The notes: generated by a model from the sequence alone, not told the origin. DNA of 64,000 bases from Culex pipiens pallens (GCF_016801865.2 NC_068937.1:4489940-4553939), one strand, 5' to 3'; numbered from the stretch's first letter, positions 47,827 through 59,818 are shown. Made by a program: numbers and translations.

Positions 47827-48239
47827 CGCGAAATTTAATAAAACAGCAAACAGGTCGTAGTTGTAAACAGAGAAGAAGTAGCGATAAATAACTGCTGATA
47901 ACTCGAATCGCTGTAACCGAAATCTCTTGTGGCAAGTGAATGACGGTAAGAAGTGAGATAACACAAGATATGCAGTGAGCACGGTGAGGAAGCCGCCGTT
48001 GAAGCTTGTTGATGCCTTTTCATCCAATAACTTGTGAAAATTGAAAATCAAATTCCGCCTCAGTTTCTGCGATATGGAATATGCTAACAGCCCTGCGTAT
48101 ACATCACCGGTTCCAGTTTAGTTAGAGCAGGTACAGCAGCGAGAACCCCATCGAGAACTTGTTTTTTCGCAATAATTGAACACCACCTTCGCAATAGCAC
48201 ACCAAAAATCCATGACGTCACACCAAGATTTACAGTTTT

Positions 48240-48720
48240 ACTGCACGGGCGAGCAACTTCCCACCTTTACAGTTGCACCTTGAAATTAAAATGTTAGAAA
48301 CTTGTTAGAAACTTTTCCACCTCTATAAAATCACCTTGATATTGAGTAGTCAGTGGATCTTTCTTAACATGTTAATTATAGAACAATTTTGAGTTTGAAA
48401 AATTGGTTAAATTTTCCAGTAGATGTTTTCAAGAAGCCTTCCCACCTTTTTCATATCACCTTGATATTGAAGTATCGGTGGTTTCCTTTTACACGCAAAG
48501 GACTGCTCAATGTGGAGTTCAAAACACCGTCCAAAAATGTTGCTTCTTGGGTTTACTCAAAATCCCACCTTTATCATTGTACCTTGATATTGCAATGTCA
48601 GTGGCCAATTCTCAACGTTCCATTAAATTTTAACTCAACTTTGAGTTTAAAAAATTGCTCAAATGTTTCTGCACAGATTCACCTTCCCATCTTTATCAAA
48701 CAAGCTTGGCATCAAACTGT
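48240..48720. repeat. Tandem array of ~120-bp degenerate units, right part
   Basis: Units start near 48258, 48314, 48440, 48567 and 48685 with TTCCCACCTTT and keep ATCACCTTGATATTGAA and GGAGTTCAAAACACCGTCC. Together with the left part it formed one array before the LINE and TTAA MITE inserted. Confidence 0.75.
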
Positions 48721-51241
48721 CACGGGGAGGCTCCTCCAAACCAGAACCCTTGAAAAACTTTCCCTCTCACCTTAACTTTAAGGTGAAAGCGCGTGGGCGT
48801 CGCGCCCGGTTTCAAAGCGTATTAATTTATTAATCCGCAACTTTGGGGTTGGCCGCCCCTTTTTTTTTCGCGGGAAAGGTTAAAGTGGGTGAAACTTTTT
48901 CCCACCGCGGGTTTTTGCTATTCGATTGATTTTCACGGTGTCGAGGGGTGGGAATGAGTTTTTGCGCAAAGGGGTTTTGGGGACTTTTTGGAAGAGTTTT
49001 TGAGGATTAAAAAAATAGCTTTTAATTTAAATTGTTTCATCTTAACAATAATTTAATTCTTCTCAAAATTGCTTAAAATTACATCTACCCAAAAATGACT
49101 GGCTGGCAACTTTGGCTTTTTTGCTCAAGCCTTGTTTTTAATCCTAACCTCAAAGTACACATTCCATAAATACCAAAACTGCACTCCGCTGTTTGGTAAA
49201 CAAGTCCTCGTCCACTTTTGTACCCCCTCAACGCCAACTAGATGTGTCCGTCGAGTGCCAGAGCAAGGACTGCTTTGTTTGGGAAGCAAAAAAAAAACGA
49301 ACCGAAACGAAAATTCCTCATCCATCAGCAAAAATCACCCGAAAAAAGGACGGGATTTCCGCTTCGTTAGTTTTGCGAGCAAAATTCCCCGGAAGTTGCA
49401 GTGTCCCCGTTCCGGACGGTGCACGTTGCACGGGAACGACTCCAAAGTACAGTTAATAGAGTGGAATTCGTGGTGACAACCGGGCGTGGGGGTCGCCCGA
49501 AAATACCGAAACCCTTTTTTTGACAGGTATTTTCGTTTGTTAAAATCTTCTCGGAAGGACGTCGTGACGCAGGGATTATTTTAAAGGTTATGTTTGACGC
49601 GAAAAAAAGGGATTCAAGAAATGACGCCAACGCGCGCGCGGGTGACATTGCTTTCCCATTTATGATCCCATTATTTTCTTTGTCCTTCAGAGTGGCAAGA
49701 TGGCGGCCCGGTGGGGTGACCCCGGCGCAGTTATTAAATTAAAAACAGTAATTACCCGAGAGGTGGCCACCGGGTTTGATTTACGCCCACCTTCGTCACC
49801 GTTCGTTGTGTTTTTCTTTTGCAGTGGGGCGCCATTTTTTTATGGTGGGAGCCCGGGTGAAAAAAATAATAATAACAAAACAAAACCAGGAAGAAAGCGG
49901 CATGAAAAATTAATTTCCAAGCGATTTTTACGAGTCCACTTGGCGTAATTTACGACCGGGACCGCATCCATCAAAACAGTGGGTGTGCGCCGTGACAGGA
50001 CGGGAAGAATAACGACGGTGGGAAAATGGCTGAGATGTTGTTGGGGGTTGGGTGGGAAAAACCACGTGGGCGGGAACTGCACAGTCATCGTAGTAAGCCA
50101 CGTGATTTTCCGTTCCGTTGAACGGAAAGGGGCGGCTTTGCAAACACGAGGAGTTCATCGCTCGCAAATGCGTGGCAAATTGCCGACAATATTTTTATGG
50201 GGGTTTTGTTTCAGAGATTTTGTTTGCACTGGGGCGGAAACAATGACGTAACGGTTGTGGAAAGTTACGCGTTAATCTCTTTAAGAGCAATGTAGTAGAA
50301 AAGCTCTCAATTTCATAAATTTTTATGCCAAATTTTTAAACTAACACACTTTAGTTTCGTCATTTGCGAAAATGCTCACAAATGGAGCTGTAAAGCTGTC
50401 AAAAGTTTGTTTACATTTTGTTTCATAACACGTTAAAACGAAACAATCGCGTAGCGAATCAAACTGTCATTGCACGCTCATCGAAATCTACCGAATTCTG
50501 AGTTTCCCCTCGCAAACTTGCGCGCTGCATGGGCTAAGGACAACACGCTTTTGTTTCAAGGGCATTATTTATGAACGGGTTTGACATTTCGCCCGGCTAG
50601 TGGGAAATAACCACAGGGTTTGTAATAAATCCCTCTGCGTCTGAAGGTGGGAAACCTTTCTTTTTGCCACCCAGCTCTCGCACCGAGGTCGTTATATTTT
50701 GGAACCTACGTCACGCCAATTCTGGGGGGGTTTCCCACTGGGAGCGTGTGTAAGTAAGGGTTGAGTGGCTATTTCGGATCTGTCAGAAAAGGTTTATTTG
50801 TTGTTTATTTCTTCAATTTTCTGGCGATATGGTTCAATAACGACATTTGCGAACTGTCAAAAATTGTGTTTCTTTTTGTTTGTTACACTTTAAAACAAAA
50901 CTAGCTTAAACTTGAGTTTTATTTACTTTTGCTGCATGGGCTCAGATAAAAAATTCATTCAATTACGTTAAATCAAGCAATTTTCACCAGGTCCAAATTA
51001 GGGACGCCCCCCATTTTATATAATTCAGACCTCCCCCTCCCCTTTCATCACCGCTTAAGGCTGTGCAGGAGACTGCGTGTCACGAACAAATCAATCCAAT
51101 ATGTCGGCAGGTACCTACAAGGCGGCCGAAAGTAAGCAAAACGAGCAGCGGGGCGCTGAAATTATGCTGACGAATGTCTTCCAATTGGGGCGCCCATCTG
51201 TCTTCTGGAGCTCGCGGTGGTTCGAATGAGAGGTTTTGGGT
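48721..51241. other. Unique non-coding DNA
   Basis: GC-balanced, with CACCTTAACTTTAAGGTG (a perfect palindrome, about 48767), CAAGATGGCGGCCC near 49697, and CCACGTGG at 50062. This may be regulatory. No exon with good splice sites was found. Confidence 0.4.
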
Positions 51242-51886
51242 TGAAAATTGTAAAAAAAAAATCTGTTTTTTTATTGTCTGGAATTTGGTTAAGCTTAGCT
51301 GAAAGAAGATATCTTCCAAAGTACTAAAAAGTTATCTTGCAAGTACTAAAAATGATTAAAAAAAATCGCTGCAAATTAGATTTTTAGTACAGAAATTATC
51401 TTGCAGCGATGTTGGTTTTCAGAAATTCGAATCTGCAAGATTACTTGAGGTCCATTGTTGACAGATAATTTTCTGCAAGATATTTCAATTCACTTGAAAT
51501 TATCATTCAGTTTCCTTGATTTCTGACAACAACATATTGCCGCGATGTAGTAAAGTAGCGTTCGCACAAAAATTTACCAATTTATTATTTATATTGGATT
51601 CCAAACAGAATTTAGCTTGCAGAAAATTATTTAAAGAAAATTGAATTAATGTTATGTGGCAAAAATAAAATAAAAATTTAAATCGACCTTGCTGAAAGTT
51701 ATTCGCAGAAATCGACCAGAAATTATCATATAGAAGTCTGTACTAAAAATCTAATTTGCAACGATGTTTCTATCATTTTTAGTACTACAAGATAACTTTT
51801 TAGTACATTGAAAGATATCTTCTTTCAGCTAAGCTTAACCGAATTCCGGACAAAAAAATAGAAATACATTTTTTTTATAATTTTCA
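51242..51886. mobile_element. Foldback element with GTACTAAAAAGTTATCTTGC arms
   Basis: Left arm 51242 to about 51400 and right arm about 51740-51886 are inverted copies: GGTTAAGCTTAGCTGAAAGA, AGATATCTT, GTACTAAAAAGTTATCTTG, and CGCTGCAAATTAGATTTTTA. The centre (about 340 bases) holds further TTGCAGAAAATTAT words. More units of the same words continue to about 52190. Confidence 0.75.
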
Positions 51887-52518
51887 AGATAACTTCTATC
51901 AAAATTCTGTACTAAAAAGTTATCTTGCATGCAAAGCTTTATTATTTTGGATAACCTATAAGCAGTCATGCTTTTAGTATCTTGCAGAAAGAAATCTCAC
52001 AAAAGATGACCAGAAGTTACCTTGCGGAAATCTACCTGAAGCTAGCTTTTAGAAAGTTCTCTTAAAAAAACCGTCTTGAAGTTGTCTTGCAGAAAATTAT
52101 CTTTCCAAAATTGACTTACCACGATGTTCATTTTTTATTTTTAGTACTTGCAGGATGAGTTTTCAGTACCTTGAAAGATAAATTCTGTCATTTGTAGAGA
52201 TAATCCATTTAGATTTTTTTTTTAATTTTGCTGTTATCTGTTTTTGTGAACTCACACATAAATAAATTGTAATTAAATTGACAAAAATATCTGAAATTGT
52301 GTAAATTTCACTGTAATGCGGAAGGTTTAATCGAAATAATCAAAATATTTTTTCAAAATACTATTGATTTGATTTACATAAACAATTTATAAATAATATT
52401 CTGATAAAAAATTGCGAAACTAGTAGTGAGAAAAGCATAAATCAAAATTACGAAAATGTAATTTAATTATAATTTTTTTTTCGCTAAGCGTGAGGACTGA
52501 ACTCTGACAGCGTGCATC
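51887..52518. repeat. Decayed copies of the GTACTAAAAAGTTATCTTGCAG repeat, then AT-rich spacer
   Basis: CTGTACTAAAAAGTTATCTTG near 51908, TTGTCTTGCAGAAAATTATC near 52083, and TAGTACTTGCAGGATGAG near 52142. After about 52200 only AT-rich sequence is seen. Confidence 0.5.
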
Positions 52519-52681
52519 GGGATCGTTCTTTTATTATGTAACGTAGTTTTGGGAGAGGGGGGTCGGAGGCCGTGTTACGCTCCAAACAAAATTTGTAAAA
52601 TTTGTATGGAAATTTTGTTACGAGGGGGGGAGGGAGTCTAAAAATATGATTTTTCGCGTTACGTAATAAAAGAACGCTCCC
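52519..52681. mobile_element. 163-bp MITE, GGGANCGTTCTTTTATTA termini
   Basis: Left end GGGATCGTTCTTTTATTATG and right end TACGTAATAAAAGAACGCTCCC are inverted repeats with two mismatches. The interior has GGGAGAGGGGGGTCGGAGG and TTTGTATGGAAATTTTGTTACG. This wording is widespread in insect genomes. Target duplication unclear. Confidence 0.8.
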
Positions 52682-52719
52682 AATCCTCATTACAACTCAC
52701 TCTGATTTCGTCAAAAACT

Positions 52720-52920
52720 AAACATACTCAAAAATGAGTAAATGGGAAATCTGTCAGAATTGAGCGATTTTCACTCAGATCTGGGTGAGTTTCGCTGAAT
52801 TTTCGTTGAATTCTGAGTAAAATCAACTCAAATTTGACACTTGTCCAATTTACTCATTTCTGAGTAGGTTCAGCTTTGAGGAAAACTGAGTGATTTTGAA
52901 TGAACGTGTAAACTGTCAAA
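52720..52920. repeat. ACTCA..TGAGT repeat, copy 1
   Basis: Dense in ACTCA and TGAGT words: AAAAATGAGTAAATGGGAAA, TTTACTCATTTCTGAGTAGG, ACTGAGTGATTTTGAATG. A relative at 61915-62070 has TTACTCAATTTTGAGTAGGT and TTTGAGTGATTTCGGATTGG. Short relatives near 28600 have TACTCAAAATTGAGTA. Confidence 0.55.
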
Positions 52921-53204
52921 TTGACGATTTGTTAACCTTTGGATAGTCAGACCCATGCAGCAAAATGATTGCTTTCAACTTGAACTAGTGTGTTATTTTG
53001 TCAGCGTGCATTTCACGCAAAACATGTAAAATGGGACAAACAACAAGAATACGCCCTTTGTTTACAAACTCACAGTTGTCAATTTAAAAAGTTTTGCTCG
53101 AATTAACGTTATTTTGGGTTGTACACGATAAGCCAAAATCACTCAGATTTGGTTGAAAACACTTGAAAGAAATGTGCAATTCTCTAGAATTTCACAAATT
53201 GTCC

Positions 53205-53690
53205 AAATAAGCCATTTTGCATCATCACTTTCTAAGTACAAGTCTCATTCTCCAATTAGGGGGTTGTCCATAGAAAAAGGGCTAAGAAAACATGCAAAAA
53301 TCTGTAACTCGAGAAGAGATTTTCTGATCGATTTGGTGTCTTGGGCAAATTTGTAGGTTATGATTACGACCTTTTAGGACTGTTCAGAAAAAAATACAAT
53401 CAACATTATTTTTTGTTAAACAAAATTATATCACAAAAACTCGATTTTGGCAAACTCTACCCCTTAGATTTTTTTTTGATTTTTATTTTTTTTTATGTTT
53501 TGGTAAACAAAAAAAGCCAGCTTTTGAGTTAGGGTAAGACGGGCATTTTGTTTTTTTTTAAGAATAAAAAACACACAAAAAAAACCTCTTCTAAAATGTA
53601 AAATTGAACTCTAAATCGAAAAGTACTTTCGTAAAATTTTGATTTGGTACACTGTTTTTGAGTTATAGCCATGTTTAGATTAAGGGGTTA
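53205..53690 (+). repeat. Dispersed non-coding repeat R1, copy 2
   Basis: Partner of 10405-10945: AAGCCATTTTGCATCATC, CTGATCGATTTGGTGTCTTG, AATTTGTAGGTTATGATT, AATCGAAAAGTACTTTCG and GAGTTATAGCCATGTTTAG in the same order. Confidence 0.7.
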
Positions 53691-54250
53691 CATACATTTA
53701 GAAAATCAAAAATTTCATATTTCAGAAAATTTAATAAATCCACTTAAAAGATTATTTTCAATCACTCCTGAAAGTTTCATGAAGATATTTGATGATTAAA
53801 CAGAGTAAGAGACGATTTACGTTCTAAATTTTGCCATGCGCAAAGCGAACTGTCGAACTTTGTGAGCGTTTTTCTCTGAACACCGAGTTGATTTACGGGT
53901 GCCACGATATCTCGAGATGGGATGGACCAAATTGGCTGAAATTTGAGATGAAGACTTGCAAGACATATCCCGTGTGCATGACGAAGTCCGATTTTTAAAT
54001 TTAGCTTTTAAAAAAAATACAAAAAAAAATAAAACTGGCGATTTTTTATATGAAAAACATATAAATATTTTTATCTTTTTTTAAAACAAACTTTTTGAAA
54101 ATTGGACTTCGTCATGCACACAGTACCAGTTTAACGAGGCTTCACCAAAATTTTGAGCCGATTCGGTCAAAGCGGAGATATCGTGGCACCCGTTATTTTT
54201 AAACTGCTAACTTAAAATGGCTATATCTCGGCAATGATACAACCAAATAT
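53691..54250. mobile_element. Foldback repeat with GGTGCCACGATATCTC arms
   Basis: CGGGTGCCACGATATCTC at 53896 and GAGATATCGTGGCACCCG ending 54192 are inverted, as are GTGTGCATGACGAAGTCC and GGACTTCGTCATGCACAC nearer the centre. The arms are about 100 bases each. AAGGGGTTACATACATT near 53681 is a start motif I know from related mosquito repeats. No coding capacity. Confidence 0.7.
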
Positions 54251-54339
54251 CTTCAAATTTATGTTGATAATAGTTGAAAATATATATTTTAATGCCCTTG
54301 AAACAGAAAAAAATATAGTTTAACCCAAATATTAGGAAC

Positions 54340-54565
54340 ATTTCGTCACAGTGTCCTGATGTAAACAATGATCGAGCTCGAGCTGTCACAGCCCTGCAAA
54401 ATATGTTGGCTGACATATCGGGTGGTCAGTAAAAAAAAACCAGCTAGAAGTCCTCTGACAAGAAACTTTTGCTAGATAGAGATAGCAAATCTGATGCAAA
54501 CAAACTCCCAGCTGTCATGTAAACATACTTTGAATTTGTTTGTAAATTTCTGACTTGAAAGCTTT
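54340..54565 (-). repeat. Dispersed repeat R2, copy near 54 kb
   Basis: Inverse of the 21-kb copies: TCACAGTGTCCTGATGTAAA, GATCGAGCTCGAGCTGTCAC, ATGTTGGCTGACATATCGGG, CCAGCTAGAAGTCCTCTGAC, CTGTCATGTAAACATACTTT. It lacks the GC-rich cassette present at 27 kb. Confidence 0.75.
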
Positions 54566-54832
54566 ATTATTTAGTGTGACAGCTATTAAACGTTAAACGC
54601 GTCGCAATTAAACTCCAAGTCATCTTGTAATCATACCATGATATTTACCATTTTTGACAGGAAGGGGTCGTGCGTAAACCACGTGGCCTTAAATTTTAAT
54701 GCCTCATAATAAACTTATGGCAAAATGTTTGATCTTCAATCACTTTTCTGCAATCACTACAGCTTGAGGGTGAGACGAATTGAAAAGGCGAGAGAGAGTT
54801 TTGACATTCAAAAGCCCGTCTATGACTCACCG

Positions 54833-55095
54833 ACTAGGGGAAATTCTCGTATGTTTGGCAGGTTAAGCACTCGCTCCTAACTCCATCCAATTTGCTGATT
54901 TTCACTATTTAAACTACTAATTTTTAAAAACTTTTGATAGAAACTTGCTTGCTCACTTCTTATTGAGCTATTTATCACTCGATTTCAGTGGAAAACGCTT
55001 CTAATTAGCTTTAATTGAATGTGAAAGTTCTTACCTGCCAACATTAGAGGCACGCTGGAATTAGATGCTGTTCCCCTACTTCGACGGCACAAAAT
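54833..55095. repeat. Dispersed repeat starting TAGGGGAAATTCTCGTATGT
   Basis: I recognise the wording (GGCAGGTTAAGCACTCGCTC, TCCATCCAATTTGCTGATTT, TGCTCACTTCTTATTGAGC) as a common culicine repeat. Only one copy is in this window, so this rests on recall and its ends are not defined. Confidence 0.4.
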
Positions 55096-58050
55096 TTGTT
55101 TTTCGTAAAAAATCACCCAAATTTCCACCGTCACGCTAAAAAAAAACATGATCAAATCACGCACAGGAAATCCCACAATCCAAGCAGCCCCCGCACAGAC
55201 GGATATCGTCCCATTAAGGGCCGGTTGCTTCGCAACCGGAAGCCATCATCAAGAAGAAGCCTGTGCGGGAATGGAGGTGTCAATAAATAAAACTCCCATA
55301 AAATGGACGCTGGATCAAAACGGGAGATAAATACGCAATTTGTAGCTAGACTACGGGATGAAAATCGAGTTAGAAGAACAATGACATAACCTCCGACGAC
55401 GACGAGGGGTGTGTAAAGTGTGATTTAATTTTCCGGTGACGGCCACAGTCGACACGTACGAACGTGTCGGCACGTGCTCGTCTTTTTCTTCCCGGAAACG
55501 CCTCTCATCACCGGTTCTGAAAAGAGGGGGGAAGCCTAATTCCGGGTAGTGAGCACACGCCGGAAACGTGATTCCCTGGCGAAGGTTGTGCCATAATGGC
55601 GGCTGCCATAAAATCAAACAGCTGTCAAACGGGAGTTTGACAGCCGTTTTCCGGTGAAAAGCGGTTGAGACGCCCAACGTGTCGTGCAAACCCGGAAGCT
55701 CCGCTACCGGATTACCGTAATTCCATCATGGCGCAGCGTTCTCGGTAGCTGTCAAAACCGCAAAGCGAAACCCGCATGCTTCGGGCACGTTCAAGGCGAC
55801 ATCTATCCCGTCTTCTCGCAGCCTGCTACGATTACAGCGACTGAGCCGTTTTGTGGTTTCCGAGGGGGCATTGACGGATGATGATGAAGGGGGGTTCGGC
55901 GAAAACGTGAATAATACCCCTTAACCCTCTCGAATGCGATTTGGGTTGCTTTGATTGGATGTCGAAGAGACGAGGGGGGGCTCTCTATTGTTGGCACTAC
56001 AGCGTGACGTGCAGCGTGCAAAATTCGGTCCGTTTTAATGATGTTGAGCCATCGGGGAACCGAACAGTAAGCCACACGTGAGCCACACTTAAGCCTTCCG
56101 GGAACTTTTCGACACTCGTTACGGGCTGCGTGATTTGTACCGAGAGATTATGGAGTGTTTTGTGGCTTCAAGGATATCCGAGAATGCTTGGAATGACATT
56201 GAGATTCAACACGCTTAAAATGTGATCACTTTTTGAGTTTAATCCACTTTTGCTGCATGGGCTCCCTCACTTTTGACAGGTGACGAGAAGCGTGTTCAAA
56301 CCTTTGCGTGACTCTTCTTTGATAAACGAAAGGAGATAACCTCAAATTAAACCCCTCTACAAATCGATAACAAGCCGGATTCCCGGCCGGACAAACTTTC
56401 CCGGAAAAAAGGTAAAGGGCAAGGACTGAAAAGAAAAACAACAACAACTCTTTGGTAACGCGCCAGACTCTCAGGTTTTGCGTGACAGAAAAATAAATAC
56501 CGAAAAAAGAACCCCAACCTCAAAGTTATGTGTGTGTGTGCGCGAGAGAAAATGTATTTATGTCCCCGTTGAAAGCACAATCTTTTTTGTCCCCGGACGT
56601 CGCCGTGTCTCGCACTGAAGTCCGACGGACGCTAGCTGTCACAAAAAGGAAAGGGCCACAAGAAAAGAGATGTCAAGTGATACCGGACAGCGACGACGCT
56701 GGTCAGTGTGACAAATTTGGGCCCCCAATCAGGACATTTTCCGGATGGGGGCGCCGGAAGCCAATCACAAATTGCATTTTTGAGGTTAGGATTAGGCGGG
56801 GAAAGGGTTACTTGGATGGTGATGTTATCCGGGGTATTTTTTTTAATTAATGACTGCTTGGATCGAAGGGGAAATGATTGCTTTTCCCTCTATTTACGGG
56901 AAGAAATCAATTAAAAGCAAAAATATCTGGAGTGTCGCACCCCTCGTTTAAAGCTGTCAAGTTGACGTTCACGAAACCATGCCAAAATCACACCGTGGTG
57001 CAAGGTCCAACCAGTTGATTAAATATTCAGTGGAGTTTCAATTACTCTTTCGTAGCCGTCGTCTTTTACGAGCAATTTCGACCCCCTCGCGCCATTATCA
57101 AAATACTTCAGTGATTTTTTATAGCAACCCCCGTCGCGGCGCGCCATTATGGTGATTTGACAGATCCCCCTTCGGCGCGTCGCGTTTAAAAATTTAGCAC
57201 AGCCTGCTTCGCGATGATGCGAAACTTTATTATGATAATGGTGATGACAATGGCCGCTTGGGTTGAGAGTTGGGGAAAGAAAAACAAAGAAAAAAATCAA
57301 AACAAACGCAAAAGTGTGCGAACGCTCATCTTGGGGTCGTTTAATGTTGCGCTCGTGTGTGAGAGAGGGGGAAGGGCAAACAGCCGCAGGGATTTTCATC
57401 AAAGTGGAACCAGTGAGGTTATGTTAGGGCCCAAGAAAAACAACCTTCCGGCGAGGAAATTTACCGGATTTTCGGGGAAGGATGCTCTGCAACCGGTTCC
57501 TAGTAAAAGTAGATTAAATGTTTTTCTTCGATATCACTAATCAAGCGAAAACAACAAACAAAAACAATAACAATGTCCTTAGAAATGTCAACCAGTTTTT
57601 ATAGCATGAAATCGCCATAATGGCCGCCAATTACACGCTCGACGTAAACAATACGAAATGGAACTGAAGTCGAAATCGATTTAATCCTCTTAACGAAAGT
57701 CTCCGCCGCCATATTGCGCGCGAGTCGGCACATTTTTGCCACCGGCCGGATTCCGGCCCAACGAGCCAAGGTAAATTGTATCAAAGCTATTAAAATTTCA
57801 TCGTGTTTATCACATTTCGGTACGCTTCGAGTCGGCTCCCCTCCACGTTGGTTTTCCGGGAAATTTGGCCGAAATTATTGCTTTTCAATTTCGAGCTGGA
57901 GTGAATTTCGAGGGGAAGACTGGCTTAAATTTAGCAAATCAATTATGGCTCCGGTAATTATGGATTTAAATTAGAATTTAAACACAAATGCGTAGCAGGC
58001 GTTGACTGCTAGAGGTTTCGGATCAGTAACTCAACCGGCCTACTGCGTCA
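55096..58050. other. Unique non-coding DNA rich in GCCGCCAT-type words
   Basis: Balanced composition. CATAATGGCGGCTGCCATA (about 55593), GCGCGCCATTATGGTG (about 57138), CCATAATGGCCGCCAA (about 57614), and CCGCCGCCATATTGCG (about 57703). Also a GGTTGCTTCGCAACC palindrome at about 55223. Several frames of about 80-130 codons exist without domains or splice support, so no gene is called. Confidence 0.4.
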
Positions 58051-58054
58051 AACA

Positions 58055-58060
58055 TTTATT
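58055..58060 (-). terminator. Poly(A) signal of the F-box gene
   Basis: AATAAA on the minus strand about 35 bases after the stop codon. Confidence 0.65.
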
Positions 58061-58094
58061 TATAGCGAAACGTCACGCCGCCATTACGGCACAG

Positions 58095-59818
58095 CTACTT
58101 CAGCTTCAGGTGCACCCCTCCCAGTCCGACTCGCAGCCGCTGTTTCGACGCACTGTCCAACCGACAGTTCCACACCGTAAGCCGTTCCAGCTGGCAACGC
58201 TGTTCGACGAAACAGTCCACAAATTCGCACCCGAGACTCCGACAATCGTGCAGTGTGACAGATTTCAGCCGCGCTCCAAACTGTCGCCACATCGCCACGA
58301 CAGTGTTGCCAGTCATGGCGCAGCGGTCGAAGGAAATGCCGGCCAGCTGGGGGCACTGCCGGATCAGCTGCGTCACGGCCTGCTCGGACACGGAGCAGCT
58401 GTACAGGGCTAGCTCGGTGACGGTCCAAGGGGCGGGACACTCCACGGGCAGGTATTCGCTCATGACAAGCAGCGTCAGTGTTGCCAGCGAGGGAAGTTGT
58501 GCGATGGCGGTTGTCATTTCGGTGGGGTCTTCAAACGTGCACTGACCCAGCGAGAGATTGTTGATGTTTGGGCAGTGCTGGCAGCACTGGAGGAATGATT
58601 CGCGTGGTAGATAGAAACGTGACAGTTTGAGTGTTTTGAGGTTAGGATTGTGGTAGCCGCTGAGGTCGAGAGGTAAATGACGTTCACGAACGTTGGCGAA
58701 GGTGATGGAGAGGTGAAGCAGTGTTGTTGGGAGGAGTTTCACGAATGAGTCATCCGGTAGGGTTGTGTCCAGAGTGACACATTGAAGGAATGGCAGAAAG
58801 GAACGAAATTTGCCAAGGGACTGAAAGAAAATTAGAAAAAATAATTATTATTTTTTTACTATAAAGAAAGTGACGAACCCCTCGTTACTGTCAAATGACA
58901 GTTTTTAAACCAAGGGGAAAGACACGACTTTTTAACTTACCTCATCATTCCAAATAGTGACTGGCGATAGTGTTGCATGCTCCAATCTATATTTGAGGTT
59001 ATGTAGCTCGAATTTATAGCTAGGGTCCTTTTGCCATTTGAACACAACAGAAATTTTCTTTAAAGTTTTCCAATCAAGGTTCAAAATCCTTTGCAATAAA
59101 CCATCGTCAGCGTAAACGTCCCAAAGTTGAAACTCTAGCAGTGTTGCCAGCATCGGCTGGATAAAGCGCATCAAATCTTCATCTGCTCGCCCAATAAACA
59201 AACTTATTTTCAGTGTCTTCAACGGTGAGCAAATCTGTCCCAGCACCCTCAACGCTTCGCTCAAATCTTCCACGCGCAAATCAAGATTACGCATCTTCTC
59301 CAACTTGAAATTTATAGCAGTTTGACACTTCTGCCGAAAGCAGAACCGATCGTTCATCCTCAAACTTTCAAGGTTCACCGCTCGTCGCAACATCTCAACC
59401 AGTGCGTCCGTCCCGATGCAGCACGCGTCCAGCGACAGAAACGTCAAATTTTCCCCCAAAGCAAGCCATGACGTGTCCAGCGGAATGTTAATCGCATTCA
59501 CCAAGTGAACCCTGCAAATAAACAATCCGCCATAACGCCATAAAAAATTCTGACAGCTACCACACAGCCTACTGCGACCTACCTCACATACCGACGCATC
59601 GCCTCCAACGCGGCCGGTTTGTTTATGTTTTGCTCCGGCTCGTCATCGGCAAAGTCTTCAACGCGAGCGATCGTAAATTTGCCGATGAGGCTCGGTTCAC
59701 CGCAGACAATGCCGTACCACTGGCGGCAAACGAGCCGCGTCCGCGTCAGCTGGAACGCGGACAGGTTGCCGAAAATCTTGACCCAAATTTTGGCCGGGAA
59801 CGCGGGACTTGCGTCCAT
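58095..59818 (-). CDS. F-box / leucine-rich-repeat protein
   Basis: Three exons on the minus strand, 59818-59583, 59511-58941 and 58820-58095, with GT-AG introns of 71 and 120 bp, encode 510 residues. Phases agree: exon 1 ends two bases into a codon completed by exon 2; exon 2 ends in phase 0. The F-box is at residues 7-37 (FPAKIWVKIFGNLSAF, then RLVCRQWYGI), which in this family binds Skp1. From about residue 85 on there are irregular leucine-rich repeats, many of the LxxLxLxxC type (LTFLSLDACC, NLKTLKLSRF, INNLSLGQC, VTELALYSC, LERLTVWNC). By family logic this is an SCF ubiquitin-ligase substrate receptor; the substrate cannot be told. The ATG at 59818 directly precedes the F-box; an in-frame upstream start at 60025 would add 69 residues without any domain. 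Confidence 0.88.

Larger units (their letters stand above)
43562..48200 (-). mobile_element. Jockey-group LINE (CR1/L2-like), full length but with broken ORF2
   Basis: In minus orientation: 5' UTR (about 48200-47827), ORF1 (47826-46723), ORF2 (46723-44122, interrupted), 3' UTR (44121-43624) and a pure 62-base poly(A) tail, seen as poly(T) at 43562-43623. The 5' boundary is approximate. The 3' UTR has a C-rich region (43965-44085) whose complement is rich in GGGCGGT. The element sits inside the ~120-bp array. A target duplication could not be found next to the tail (flank CATCGTTCCAAAG). The clade is inferred from the PHD-type ORF1 and the conserved ORF2 C-terminus. Confidence 0.9.

Noticed and set aside
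57019..57540. Overlapping frames of over 100 codons on both strands near 57 kb
   Set aside because: No domains, no codon bias and no splice context; the region looks regulatory or simply unique non-coding.
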